Assembly (NCBI RefSeq): GCF_048128805.1
Contig: NC_136003.1
Coordinates: 21,343,340 to 21,407,339 of the forward strand
Source: Centroberyx gerrardi
Taxonomy: Eukaryota; Chordata; Actinopteri; Beryciformes; Berycidae
DNA length: 64,000 nucleotides
Direction of reading: 5' to 3'
This document shows positions 1-36,900 of the stretch, one piece after another. A program made the translations under genes and the position numbers. Within the stretch, counting starts at the first letter, position 1. Each line of letters begins with the position of its first letter. A model generated the notes under the pieces. That model was not told the origin of the DNA and did not search any database. It worked only from the letters and a program-made list of their open reading frames with translations.

Positions 1-6821
<6,821 letters not shown>

Positions 6822-6980
6822 GATGGCACTTTAGTGGAGACTGAAACATGAGAAAGAGTTAAAATACAGTAAGTCTTTTGCTGCAGCGGTTATAAATGAC
6901 TCATTTAGATATTCTTGGTAGACTTATCCATTTTGGTGGTGTATCCCGTTTTGATATGTTATAATTTGTAAAGCATTTAC

Positions 6981-7031
6981 CTTGATTGATCCCAACAGAA
7001 AATCAGTGGTATCTGGTGTAGTCTCAAAATG
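6981..7031 (-). other. Copy A non-coding exon 2 (5' UTR)
   Basis: On the minus strand a TTTGTAG acceptor precedes this stretch and GTAAATG follows it. The matching exons of copy B (29926-29974) and relic C (12399-12454) have the same start (GACTACACCAGATAC-like) and position. It splices to the exon with the ATG, whose acceptor is at 6841-6842 and whose 5' UTR part is 6822-6840. Inferred from splice sites and cross-copy conservation; no transcript seen. Confidence 0.75.
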
Positions 7032-7251
7032 CTACAAAAGAAAGTTTGAAGTGTCCCATCATAAGTTGTACTGTATTTAAATCTAAAATCTCAATAATAA
7101 ACTAAAGATTGAAAACAAATTGGTCTATTTTAAGCAAAGATAAAGTTGTATTGTCAAGCATGTAAACCATACAAATAAAGTAATCTATACAGTGATCTAT
7201 ATACCACAATAGAAATAAACAGTGGTCACTGATTATATTGAATGCACTCAC

Positions 7252-7302
7252 CAGTTAGGTGCCTGTCAGTTCTAGGAGAAATCCAGAGCTGCTTCTTTTA
7301 TA
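7252..7302 (-). promoter_or_regulatory. Copy A core promoter (TATA box) and non-coding exon 1
   Basis: A minus-strand TATAAAAG lies at 7295-7302 (core 7296-7302). A GTGAGT donor at 7246-7251 lies about 45 bases downstream, so a short leader exon would run from roughly 7270 to 7252. The layout (TATA, short leader, donor, second leader exon) is the same as in copy B. Further upstream, 7350-7395 shares a TGTCATCTTGT block and a CTTGACA block with copy B (30618-30652). The exact start site is inferred from TATA spacing. Confidence 0.75.
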
Positions 7303-12454
<5,152 letters not shown>

Positions 12455-13394
12455 CTATGAAAAAAATGTTCAGACGATCTAACATAAGTTCAGTAACTTT
12501 GTTTTTCATTTTTAAAAATCGGATTAGTATCTGAAATTCAAGAAGTAGTTTCAGACCAGTTGAAGGGTGAAGGTGTCATCCAGGCAAAACCTCTCCAGAT
12601 TTAGTTAATAAATGCCAATTGAATTCAGTAGAATCAGTAAAGTAGTCAAAGAATCTGTGATCCTGTGATCACAGATTGTGACCATCCATTCAACTGCCCT
12701 CCAGCAACTGAGAAATTATAATGGTCTTTAAATAGTTGTTTCCCTATTGTATAAAATGTCAAAATAACAAAACAGGTAGAAAATATATTATTAAAAAATA
12801 CTTGCATTAATAATGCATTACAACATGATAATAGACTTGATTCCATTGCAATGTCAATGCAACCAATACACTGTTGGTGTTGAAATAGGCCTATTCATTT
12901 CTAAAATCAATGTTTAAACACAGTGTATTAGGCAAAATATTTGCAGTGGAATGAAATACATTGTTGATGTATAGTATTTACTTTAAAAACACTGGAGCAA
13001 TATATACTTTTCTTGCCGCTAAAACAAATTTTGAAGTACTGTCATGCTCTAATTTAACCAGACAAGTTGACTGAACACATTCCCTTTACAGCAACGAAGG
13101 AGGAGTTGCAAGGGGTGGGTTATAAACATACACACACTCACACCTGGAAGCTTGTTCAAACACACCATTATATTGTAGGCCACAGAGCTATTCCACTGGA
13201 TCCAATTGGGAGTTAAGTGTCTTGCTCAAGCGAACAAGAATGTCAAGTTATTTAGGGAGGAGAGATGCTTATTTACTTTTTCCCCTAGATTATCTCAGCC
13301 AGTCATTAGCTTGTTTCTCTAACTTATAGTCTACCACTGCCTCCAAGTGTAAGTACGCAAGCTGTCTTTTTTATTCATAGGCAGCTTTGGGCGT

Positions 13395-13475
13395 TAGTTT
13401 TGGAGAAGTGTCCAAATGTCATTGGTATTCAGTTTCAGGACTTTGGCACACCTAAAATCTCTGAAATGAAATAAA
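13395..13475. promoter_or_regulatory. Conserved array element, first copy upstream of relic C
   Basis: Contains TTTTGGAGAAGTGTCCAAAT, then GTCATTGGTATTCAGTTTCAGG and a TCTCTGAAATGAAATAAA tail. Closest to the copy B element at 31030-31117. It sits about 370 bases from the second C copy. Confidence 0.6.
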
Positions 13476-13765
13476 TTTGGAAATCAGGGTCACACTCTAA
13501 ATGCCACAGATATAAGAAAATTATCAACATAGCTTAATTGAATTTTAAACACTTATTACACATTCTACATTAATCTATAATATCAATTTGACAGTTGCAT
13601 GCAGTCTTTTTAACAAATCAATTCATGTTGTTTATGGCTATACTTACCAAAGCTTTCATTCTGCTCATAAAAACTGAGTGTGCCAATAATGCTTTGAAAA
13701 TTAAAAACACTTTATTAAAAGGGATTGCATCATATTAATGGGCAATGTCAGATGCAAGCATGGAG

Positions 13766-13850
13766 CTTAGTTTTGGAAATGCACCCAAATGTTTCTGGTG
13801 TACAATTACAGGGCACTGGCACATCTCATATTCCTGTAATATAATTAAAG
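13766..13850. promoter_or_regulatory. Conserved array element, second copy upstream of relic C
   Basis: Contains TTAGTTTTGGAAATGCACCC, then AAATGTTTCTGGTGTACAAT and GGCACATCTCATATTCCTGT. Its flanks also match those of 8030-8110 and 31509-31590, so the whole upstream block was duplicated with the gene unit. Confidence 0.6.
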
Positions 13851-14133
13851 GTGAGGTTCCTTTAAGCAGTATGATATATATCCCTAAATGGTCTTGAAAA
13901 TAGTTGCCAGCTCACTTGGGATCAGACCCGAAATAAGTTCCACATAAGTCAAAAAGAACTTCATCCATTTGCTACATTTGATACTAAGGAGCTGGTGTCT
14001 ATTATGGAAACATGGTGCTAGTGTCTTGGGAAATCTTGAAGGCTTATCACCTTTGTTGCATTTTTTGGTCATTGCTGGCATTGGCTTTCACACAGAGAAT
14101 GACAGTTAAGTATTGTAACTCTAGTTCTATGAT

Positions 14134-14595
14134 CACAGGCGGAGCCCTCTAACAGGGCTCTGTTGGCTTAGCCACTCATCTAGTCGCCTCAGCGCACTGA
14201 AATTTGCATGCACGTGCTCAGCCAATCAGGATGAGCCTATACACCCTCTATGGGGCCTCGCACTATAAATGGCGAGCGGCTCATTCAGCATCCGGGCCGA
14301 GGCACTCGAAACACGGCTCATGCGGATCCGTTGTCACGATCAGGCTGGGGCAGCCCGGGTAGTCTTTAGCGATGTTGGTCTCAGACGATGCCATCCTAGG
14401 CAAACTTGTTCGTCAGGCGCTGAAGAAAAAGTGGATGCTGAATTAGGGGCCGCTCGCCATTTATAGTGCGAGGCCCCATAGAGGGTGTATAGGCTCATCC
14501 TGATTGGCTGAGCATGTGCATGCAAATTTCAGTGCGCTGAGGCGACTAGATGAGTGGCTAAGCCAACAGAGCCCTGTTAGAGGGCTCCGCCTGTG
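14134..14595. mobile_element. Foldback element with 160-bp inverted arms
   Basis: Left arm 14134-14293 and right arm 14433-14595 are near-perfect inverted repeats around a 139-base unique spacer. The ends read CACAGGCGGAGCCCTCT and, reversed, the same. Each arm contains, in the direction of the spacer, an octamer ATTTGCAT, a CCAAT box (AGCCAATCAGG) and a TATAAAT box (left arm near 14202, 14221 and 14264). The GC content is above that of the surroundings. A non-autonomous DNA transposon is the simplest reading. No clear target-site duplication was found and no transposase is encoded. Confidence 0.8.
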
Positions 14596-16894
14596 TGAAA
14601 TAGAACATGTTTCATGAACATAGAAACAGTTAAACCATTTCAGAATATGTTTCCAAAATGAGAATCACCCACCTTTTTCTAAATTCCTGTATTTTCCAAG
14701 GTGACTTTTTGGAGATACTGATTTGAGCAGATGGAGTGACATGTATGGGAAATGTATGACCAAGTAAACAAATATTTTGAGTATTTTTCATCACTCTCTT
14801 AATGGCTTATCTGTTGCTGATATTGATTACCTAGATACAAGTCACTCCCTCAATAACTATATTTTTATTCTAATCTAATCTATTTTCTGCGGATAGGAGG
14901 GAGGACATCCTGTATGTGCAATGTGCTGTATGTCCAAGTGTCCAATTTTACAACGGATATGGGTGATTCATTAATGATTGCACATATTTGCCCAGAGGGT
15001 AAGGTGATACAACATAATCAAAAGTGAAAAGACATTTTGCAAATGTAAGATCACATGTCATTAAGTATAAATCACATTCACTGAACTTTATACTGTTTGG
15101 TAGTGCACAGGCTGTGATCTGGTCTGGTTGTCTTATTTCATTAGCTGTTGTTTATTTTTTATACACATGGTAAAACTTTGTTTGAAGCCTAATTTCTAAC
15201 ATATAAGGCCCTAACCAGAACTTCATTGCAGATATGGCATGTTCTTCGTTGCTATTTAACATGTATAAGTTTGCTTATTCATATATTTATGTAATTTGTG
15301 GCATATACTTATGGGGAACTGTGTGTCACTTGTATCATCAAGAATGATAAAACAAAGAAACAAAGTCTCTGACCAATGCACTTTCTGACTGAATTTACTG
15401 TAAGTAGCTTCATTTGGATTGTTAATGGCTTCATGCTTAACTAGCTGGTGTAAAATGAAGAAGGCGGCTCTCCTTTGGAACAAAGCACGGTTTTATTCTG
15501 TTCTGTCTATAAGGCATCAGGTAGACTATTCATTTACAACAATACCTTGGGTTTCTCCCTTTGTCACCCCCTGCCGTCAAGCAGCACAGTATTTGCAACA
15601 CCTTACCGTAACTGTCGTAACAATTGGGCATACTAAATCTTACCATATATGACAGCTGGTGGTTGACCAACACTGAACAACTAACTCCTGATGCTAGCTA
15701 GTGCATACAATCTGGCCAGCAAAGTAGCTACGACTTTTTTTTTTTTATAGTAAATGTCTCTTAATAATTGCTAATTCTGTAGCAATCCTAAATTTGTGAA
15801 GTGACCAAAGCCAGTTGATCATTATAATAAAAACAATCTACTTGCCCATTTAATTGATTTTCAGTTGATGCTGGAGAAAGGAAAATATTGCTATTTGATA
15901 AGATAACTTGCCCAAAACATGAAGTTGTGGCAACATAAAGGGAACGTTTGCATGTATTTACTTGGCCAGTTAGAGTTTAGGATATAGTAGCTATCAAGCA
16001 TCAGTAGACTATGGAAATTTTGTTTCAGGAGATGTTTCTAAAAGGAACAGGCAAGCGCAGCAGAGAGACACAGCTGAGAGAAAGGTAACAGAGTGTTGAT
16101 GTTAGCTAAACTCAGCATGAGTAACGTTATAGTTAAATCTCCCTTGGTTGATGGCAGTACCTATAGAACAGAGAAAGTGACAGTTACTGATGGCAAGTTT
16201 TGTGACGGTCAGCAAAACTTAACGTTTGGTAAATTGAAGACTCTACTGTAGGTCAAGTTCCCTCATATTACAGGCTCGCTACAGTATGAATAACGTCTGC
16301 GGACCAAGCCATGGAAATGCACTCTGACAATGGCTTGAAAAACATCAGACACTGCCCTGCTGATAGATGGCTGCAATACCTCGGAGGCACAGGCAACCGG
16401 TGTCTGGAGGGAGCCAGATGCCAGAACCCGACATGTTGACAGCATATCAAAGGCAGATATTGCATGGGATCTTTGAGTGGCAAGGTTGCTGGTGGGCATC
16501 TAACCATAAAACATCAAACTTTTCGTGACTGAGTTGAAATCACTGCACTGGATCTTTAAGTAGATAAAAAGTCCCAATTGAAAAAGTTCTATTTCAAAAT
16601 TCCACTTTAACTGGAGATTGTAAGGTTCAATTTGTGATACAGTCATGTATCAGGAGAAATGCTTGATCAAACAAAACTTGCATCCTTTCTGCTATTGAAC
16701 ATCCAACAGCTAGCCTCCCTGCAGCAACTCCATAAGCTAAAACATATCCTCAGACATTACAGCAGGGCTAACTGCCCTACTTAGATACATCTCCATCTAG
16801 CTGCAGTGGAGTAAATTGTTTTTCTGGGCAACCAAATAATGGAGTAATCAGAGAAGAAATGACAGGATACAGGATGGTGAAGACAATAATCATC
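14596..16894. other. Intergenic DNA between foldback element and end of copy B
   Basis: No gene is recognised. A stretch of higher GC at about 16030-16560 looks like an interspersed repeat (its minus strand opens with TTAAAGATCCAGTGCAGT) but I cannot classify it. The rest (14600-16000) is AT-rich with nothing I can name. Confidence 0.5.
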
Positions 16895-16900
16895 TTTATT
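16895..16900 (-). terminator. Poly(A) signal of copy B
   Basis: A canonical AATAAA on the minus strand, 78 bases downstream of the copy B stop codon (16979-16981). This gives a short 3' UTR. Confidence 0.85.
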
Positions 16901-16978
16901 GAATTGTAACAGGGCATTCAACCTTTGGTTCATATTTTATGAACTCTGTTGAAAGGCCTCACTTGGCCTCAACTTCTC

Positions 16979-29793
<12,815 letters not shown>

Positions 29794-29925
29794 GATGGCA
29801 CTTTAGTGGAGACTGAAACATAAGAAGGAGTTCAAATTACTTTTATTTCAGTGAGATATAGTTGGTTTAATTGGTTTTGGTGTAGTATCTCTATCTGGTG
29901 TTCTTTTATTTGTGACATCTTTTAC

Positions 29926-29974
29926 CTCAGGTGAACCCACCAAGTTGTACAGTATCTGTTGTAGTCTGAAGATG
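29926..29974 (-). other. Copy B non-coding exon 2 (5' UTR)
   Basis: On the minus strand, TTTCATAG precedes it and GTAAAAGATG follows it. It matches 6981-7031 (A) and 12399-12454 (C). The next exon starts at 29812, 19 bases before the ATG. Confidence 0.75.
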
Positions 29975-30125
29975 CTATGAAAGAGAGATTGAGATGATCA
30001 GCCACTTGCCCAATAACTTGTTATAAAATCCATTTTGAATGAAAAGGAAGAAATATTTCAGACTAATTAATGCTCAAAGGGACACCAAATTATATTTTCC
30101 AGACTGTCCCATGGATACTGTACAA

Positions 30126-30260
30126 GAATTCTGAGATCAAAGTCAGAATTCTGAGAATAAAGTTAGGATCTCAGAATTCAGAGATTCTGACTTTATTCTC
30201 AGAATTCTGAGATTTGATCTCAGAATTCTGGCTTTATTCTCAGAATCTCACAATTCTGTG
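30126..30260. repeat. AGAATTCTGAGA-type palindromic repeat cluster
   Basis: The palindromic core AGAATTCTGA(G) recurs about six times in both orientations, separated by TTTATTCTC or AAAGTC spacers, in the copy B leader intron (29975-30510). It can fold into hairpins. Copy A lacks it. Confidence 0.85.
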
Positions 30261-30510
30261 ATTAAGCTCAAAACTCAGATAAAGTTTTCATGTGGCCCTA
30301 ATTTTGCCACTTGCTGCTCATTTTGAAAAAAATAAATAAAATAAAAACCTTTGGTTGATGTTAAGTCACCCCAAGACTATTTTGACATGAAAAACAGGAT
30401 GACTGAGTATCACATGGCATTAAGGTAATATGTACTAAAAGCAAGTTTAGTAAGAAAGCATGAATAGTCATCAGCAAGCAATCATGAACCATCACCACAA
30501 ATGCACTCAC

Positions 30511-30560
30511 CTGTGTCTGGTGCCTCTCGGCTCTCAGAGTCCCAAGCTGCTGCTTTTATA
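30511..30560 (-). promoter_or_regulatory. Copy B core promoter (TATA box) and non-coding exon 1
   Basis: Minus-strand TATAAAAGC at 30552-30560. The GTGAGTG donor at 30504-30510 defines a short leader exon ending ACCAGACACAG at 30511, starting near 30530. A block about 60-100 bases further upstream (30618-30652, TGTCATCTTGT and CTTGACA) is shared with the copy A promoter and is a candidate muscle-specific site. A pure T tract follows at 30671-30699. Confidence 0.78.
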
Positions 30561-31029
30561 GAGGGTGGAACTGCCTGGTCAGCAACAGTCCCCTACTTGG
30601 TTTGGACAAGTACCCCTGTCATCTTGTGGCCTATCTTGTGACTTGACATTGCAGGTTTATTATTATTATTGTTTTTTTTTTTTTTTTTTTTTTTTTTTTG
30701 TGTATAGAAAATATTTCATCACTGAACTGTCAGAATAGTGTTACAAAAAAACTGACAAATCAAATGTTAGCCGTATAGCAAAACAAGCTCAGAATTTTGG
30801 AATAAAGCTAAAAAAAGATGATTAAAAACAAATTTTAGGCTATAGGTCACATATAGACTTGAACTAGCATTGTTACATCAATCATGATACTCGTTATAGT
30901 GTAATATACATTATGATCTAAACATGTGACTTCTATGACGATATATATATATATTTATATAAAAGTTAAAACATTTGTGATATGGGGTTAAGCCTCGACT
31001 TCCTTTTGAATCCATGGACTCATTGGCCG

Positions 31030-31117
31030 TAGTTTTGCAGATGCACTCAAATGTCATTGGGATAGAGTTTCAGGGCTTAAGCACATTTCAGATATCTGAA
31101 ATAAAATAAAATTGAGG
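31030..31117. promoter_or_regulatory. Conserved array element, first copy upstream of B
   Basis: Contains GTAGTTTTGCAGATGCACTC, then AAATGTCATTGGGATAGAGT, GCACATTTCAGATATCTGAA and an AAATAAAATAAAATTGAGG tail. It lies about 0.5 kb upstream of the B TATA box on the minus-strand gene. Confidence 0.6.
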
Positions 31118-31508
31118 TTCGGGGTCATTGTGCTTAATGTCACCAATATGAGAAAAATAAGAATTATATTTTAACTTTAAACACCTACTGTATACCACAC
31201 CAGATATTGATTTGGCAGGAGTATGCCATTTAACATTGTTAATATAATGTAATATGTTTTATAGAGATTCATTGGACATAGCTTAATTTCTGCACATAAA
31301 AAGTAAGCCTGAAACTAATGTCCAAAGTATGTCCTAAAATAGATGCCACGCAATGCACAGCCTGGTTTTTGAATTACTGATTTGCTCCAATAAATGATGC
31401 TGTTACTTTCAAAAATACTTGTAATTGATTTGATCATTTTATAATCAGGGGTTGTGTCTAATTAGCTAAGCATCCTTTTAATGATACATTTCATAGTCAG
31501 GAGTGGAA

Positions 31509-31590
31509 CTTAGTTTTGGAAAAGTACCCAAATGTTGCTAGTATACAGTTGCAAGACATTGGCACATCTCATATTTCTCTAATAAAATTG
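31509..31590. promoter_or_regulatory. Conserved array element, second copy upstream of B
   Basis: Contains TTAGTTTTGGAAAAGTACCC, then AAATGTTGCTAGTATACAGT, TTGGCACATCTCATATTTCT and AATAAAATTGAATGTGAG. It is followed, as in A and C, by a block reading GAGATAAGTCC (about 31672). Confidence 0.6.
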
Positions 31591-33806
31591 AATGTGAGCA
31601 CCTTTCCATAAAGTTCAAGCAGTATTACACTTCGCCCTAAATGGACTAGAAGAGCATATGCCAACCTAGCTGAGATAAGTCCTATAATAAGTCTTACTCA
31701 AATTTATCCTCATGCCACATTTGATGCTGAGGTTGTCATTGCTGTTATGGAAACATGATGTCCTGGAAAAACTATTTTTGAAACATTGGTTCCCACATAA
31801 AAATGTCTTTCATGATCCTGGAAACGGTCAACAACTGTCCGAGTTCCTTCCAGAAATGTTAAAGTTGAGTTAAATGAGAATTAGATGACCATTATTATCG
31901 TATAAAACAGTGAACCTGCTTTACTAACACATGGATTTATAAATATCTTTGTCTAGAAGTCATAAGAGTGATTTGATTTGCTGTTGATAAAATGATACCA
32001 CAGACAAACACTTCACACCTGCAGACATGAGAGACTGGGGCACAGTGTTTTCCCATAGATTTTGGGATTGGATGACTTCATTATCAGATTTGAAATTTAG
32101 CGGGATACATTTTTATTAGAAAAAAAATAAAGACATTTGAATAACTATCTTCAAATACATTGGCATGCTCTGATTTTGTCCATCCAAAAGGGCACCAAAA
32201 AGGCATGGAGAAAAATATTCTTTTAAAAATAGCGATTGCGTACCCTGTATTTTACATAGGCTACTGTACATTTTTTGAAGTTCTAAAGTTGACTTTGGTG
32301 TTGTTGAAAAAATAAACTTCTCATCTTTCATTTGAGCCATCATTATTTTCATTATGGCTAATAATTTTGCATTGAGGACACAGCTGGATAGACATTTTTC
32401 TCACCTGCAGTAAGACATGGAGACAGGAGCATGCTTGACAGAGAAAAACAGTCATCAGTGAACTCTTAAAAGTGACGGGGAGTCTCTGTTGGATTGAATA
32501 GGCTACAATGCTGCTGGACTGCTGTACGTCTCCAAATGACAAACGTGATGTGCACATCAAGCGTATTAGAGATCGATTTAGATCAACTTGCTATACATTG
32601 ACCAACTTTGATTTTGCCTATGTCACATTCAGGAGTTAAATGATCTAGAGACTGCTAAATTTGTCTAATTTACTCAGGGCCAGTAACATCAGTTGGAATT
32701 TGACCATTAACACCAGATAGACAGTAATGTGATATAGCCATCTTGTTGAGACTGTTATATTTTAACTGAGAAATAAATCTGAATATCATCGGTATCGCTG
32801 TGAAAAGAGATGCTGATGGATAATATGGTTAAGGGGCAACATATGTGCAACAACCTGGCACCCTTTGACTGTTTGCACATTGTGCTATGCTACAAAATAA
32901 TTTTTATAAAGATTTAAAAATGCATGTGAAGGTAAAAAAAAAAATCACATTCAAGAGTAATCTAGTGTGCAAATGTATACATAGTTTCAAGGCACCACTT
33001 ACAAATATACATATCTCTAGGTTGTATTTTTGGATTCTTGGCAATATTTTCTATTCAAAATTGTTTTCATTTTTGGACAACTAAGATAATATCTGGTGTA
33101 TTCAATATATTTGATTGGGATTTTAGGTTGACAGATAGAGTTCAGAGAACATGAGCATGGTATGGAAAGCCTTGTTCACTAACAGGTGGAATTGGCATCC
33201 ACTTGCTGAGGTCTGGAAAAAGTAAAGCATCTTCATTATGTGAAAATTATTAGTTTGTTTTTTCATGGAATTACAGTCCATTCACCATAGAACCAGAATG
33301 GCCCAGCCACCACGAGGCACATTCTTTAAAGACTTTGTTGGGGGAAGAAAGATAGAATATAGAATAAAAGGGTCAAAGGTTCTCTTTTAGACACAATCCT
33401 CTTCTCAAGGGCAATACACAGTACATAAATGAGTTGCTAGTGTACCTGCTACGAAGTAACAAAGAAGAAAAACAAAAACAACAAATAGACTTCATATTGA
33501 AAGGTAAATGTGTTTTCCAAATCAAGTTCTGTGACTGGATTCATAATAAAACATCCTGTTATATTAAATTGGTATGAGCTGTGCTTGGTCCTCCATCAAG
33601 TAGGCTAAGTTGCCATACTGAAACATGGCAATCATATCAATTAATGAAAAGGGGCTACTAAAAATCGGTGTTGTCTTTATTCTCATGAATCCTGACACGC
33701 GCAGTCGTAGACTTCCGAACTACAAGTACAACTACAAACGTTCCCAAGGCGAACAGATCCTGTCGACTGTCAAGCTTATGCAGTCTCTATGTGGCTATTG
33801 GCTACA

Positions 33807-33814
33807 CCGGAAGT
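33807..33814 (+). promoter_or_regulatory. ETS-type site in the presumed xab2 promoter
   Basis: CCGGAAGT about 100 bases before the xab2 ATG, next to an inverted CCAAT (ATTGG, 33797-33801). No TATA box is near. This is usual for broadly expressed genes; function inferred from motif and position only. Confidence 0.5.
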
Positions 33815-33916
33815 AGCATTGTGGACTACACACGTTGGTAGAAGTTAGCCTAAAAGCCTGCAAGCTAACATTATCAATTAGTTTTTATTTCAAATGCTCA
33901 TTTTCTCGAGAAAGAA

Positions 33917-36900
33917 ATGCCTTCACTAAACGGAAAAACGGATGTCATGTTTGTAAGTTGTTTTTTTTTATTTGTAGTTAGCTAATGGCATTGGTTATTT
34001 AACAACGTAAGTTAACGTTAGCTAGGTAGTTAGCTTGGCTATGTGTGTAGCGTTAAAGTTAGCTATGGTCCGTAAGCTAGAACCCAGCAGTATCTACTAG
34101 ATATTTTTAGTCACATATGGGTGGCTCCTAAATAGTGGTAGAAATAGAGTAATTATGAACACCGATTCACGTAATTTATTCAGTTTATTTCAACGCTCCC
34201 GAATTGGCCAGCAACTTAAATATGTCGGCTAATTTAGCGCAAAGTTTGGTTGGGTCGCTAGCTAACCTAGGTGCTAAAAGTTTGTTACCACAGTTGTGAT
34301 TTACCTAATTACTATGTCCTTTGGCTTTTGACTCTATAGGAGGAAGATGATCTTCCTTATGAAGAGGAGATCATCAGGAACCCATACTCAGTCAAGTGCT
34401 GGATGCGTTACATCGAGTTCAAACACAATGGGCCTAAATCTACCCTCAATATGATTTACGAGCGGGCTCTGAAAGAGCTACCTGGCAGGTATAAAGCAGG
34501 CATATCACTGAGATAGGTTCTGATACAGATTCGTGCTCGTCAACAGATTATTGATAGTACAGAGATACTTGCAAGATAATCTGTTGACCGTGTCAACAAG
34601 GTGGGAAATTTAGCAGGCACCATCAGTTGTTGGTAAAATAGCTGGCAAGTGTTATTTGTGTTTAAGATTTGGACGAGTGGCTTGACTATTGTTTAGTTGT
34701 TGGTTTAATAAATGTCTAGATGCTCATGAAGTTTAAGCTATTGTTGCTCACTTTTGGCAGTTTTTTTTAACAATGATTCGCTCACTTTCTTGATCTTTTT
34801 ACAGTTACAAGCTATGGTACAACTATCTGAGAGAAAGACGGAAACAAGTTAAAGGGAAGTGTATCACAGAGCCAGGCTATGAGGAGATCAATAACTGCCA
34901 TGAAAGGGCCCTGGTGTTCATGCATAAGGTGATGATTCTTAATCAAGCATTGAACCATTTGGCAATTAGGATACAAAATACAGTGTGATCTGTGCAGGTG
35001 GTACTTGAAACTAACAGTCTATCTTTCCCAACAATAGATGCCCAGAATATGGCTTGATTACTGCCAGTTCCTGGTGTCTCAGTGTAAGATCACAAGGAGC
35101 CGGCGAACATTTGACCGTGCACTCAGAGCTCTTCCTGTCACTCAGCATCCACGCATCTGGCCCCTGTATCTCCGCTTTGTCCGTAACTTGCCCCTGCCTG
35201 AGACGGCCATCAGGGTGTACCGCAGGTACCTGAAGGTGAGAGAACACTTCAAGCTCAGTCCCATAAGCATCTGTCATGTAGGATACTCTGTAGGTAGGTT
35301 TCTGATGTCAGTAACTCAAGGAAATTGATATGATGTCATGTTGTAATGTGTTATGGCCTGATCATATGCTGAATACACCCTACTATATAGAACCCTAATA
35401 TGGTATAGGAAGTGAAACACATTTTGTATGTAATCCTATTCAGTAAACTTTAAAAGATTTTGACAGTAAAAATTTAGTCCAACTGTTTTTTCTTTGGGGT
35501 GGGGGTGGAAAAGTCCTCAAAAATGCATTATGTTGAGATGTGCTCCCTGCGCTCCACAGCTTTCTCCAGAGAATGCGGAGGAGTACATAGACTACCTACG
35601 ATCTGTTGGCCGCTTGGATGAAGCAGCTGTGCGACTAGCAGCTGTTGTCAATGATGAAAGCTTTGTGTCCAAAGAGGGCAAGTCCAACTACCAGGTAGGA
35701 TTTTCTTGTCATCCCCTAAACAACTCTTCATATTCTTCTGGGTATTTTTTGGAAGCTGAGCAAGAAACTTGATAAATCCTTTTTGTACATTCATTTCTTG
35801 TGACAGTTGTGGCATGAGCTATGCGACCTGATCTCCCAGAACCCCGATAAGGTGAACTCTCTGAATGTGGGGGCCATCATCCGAGGAGGCCTCACACGCT
35901 TCACAGACCAACTTGGCAAACTTTGGTGCTCCTTAGCTGATTATTATATCCGGAGCGGCCACTTTGAGAAGGTGGGCATTCTCTGAATACCTTTCATGCC
36001 TCTTCAGTCCATAATGCACACAAGTGCTTAAGATTAATATATTAAATGCTACACTGCTTTAGTTTTGCTGATATTCACTACCATCCGTATATGCTGGTTT
36101 GATCTGAATGACTAATGTATCAATGTGTCTTGTCATCCCTCAGGCCCGTGATGTGTACGAGGAGGCCATCCTTACTGTGGTGACAGTAAGGGATTTCACG
36201 CAAGTATTTGACAGTTACGCCCAGTTCGAGGAGAGCATGATCGCTGCCAAGATGGAGACTACCTCTGAGATGGGGCAGGATGAAGATGGTGTGTTGGGTT
36301 TGTTTTAAATGAGCAAAATCCTTTGCTTTCAATTCTCCTCGCCATGCATGTCTTACCTTTGTGTTCCTGTCCTCCCAGAGGACATAGATCTGGAGCTGAG
36401 GCTGGCCCGCTTTGAGCAGCTGATAGCCCGGCGGCCTCTCCTGTTGAACAGTGTACTTCTGCGCCAGAACCCTCATAATGTCCATGAGTGGCATAAGCGG
36501 GTAAAGCTGTATGAGGGCAATCCACGGCAGGTGAGTTTTGCAAGAAGTCCATTTCACACAATGCCATGAATCAGAATAGTGTTTCAGTCAGACTTTGCAT
36601 CTGTCCCCTCATGCACTCTTTCCTCTCCGGTCATTTAGCCCCCCACAGCGAGAAAAATTTTAAATCCCTCCCCCCCAAAAAATGTAAACCCCTACCCCGA
36701 ACAATTACAATACCAATTATTATTAATTACAATACAGTTGTCCATATATTATGGTATAAAAAACAAATAAGAGCCATTCTTATACTGCAACATTTATTGA
36801 AACTGATCCTGAAACTGGTCTAGCAGTGAATTTTACAGGTAACGCTACCTCCATGCAATACGTTCCTGATGACTGTATGCTTAAAATGTCCTCTACAGAT

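Larger units (their letters stand above)
12455..14133. other. Intergenic DNA upstream of relic C
   Basis: AT-rich and without a gene. No TATA/leader-exon pair like that of copies A and B is visible, so the relic's promoter seems lost. It keeps two conserved upstream elements (13395-13475 and 13766-13850) and the GGGATCAGACCC block near 13918. At 13080-13260 there is a fragment with the phrase AAGTGTCTTGCTCAAG, found in dispersed fish repeats and again near 47810. Confidence 0.65.
30561..33800. other. Intergenic DNA between copy B promoter and xab2
   Basis: Contains the poly-T tract 30671-30699, an AT microsatellite near 30941-30956, and the conserved elements 31030-31117 and 31509-31590. From 31800 to 33600 it is AT-rich and I see no gene or recognisable repeat. 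The two genes are divergently transcribed from this 3.4-kb spacer. Confidence 0.65.

Noticed and set aside
14269-14466. 65-codon frame across the spacer of the foldback element
   Set aside because: No recognisable domain, no splice signals, and it enters the inverted arm.
16263-16507. Pair of overlapping minus-strand frames of about 79 codons
   Set aside because: Two frames open at once in a likely repeat; no recognised protein.
36120-36567. 145- and 102-codon minus-strand frames
   Set aside because: Antisense of two xab2 exons and the intron between; no independent splice or protein signal.
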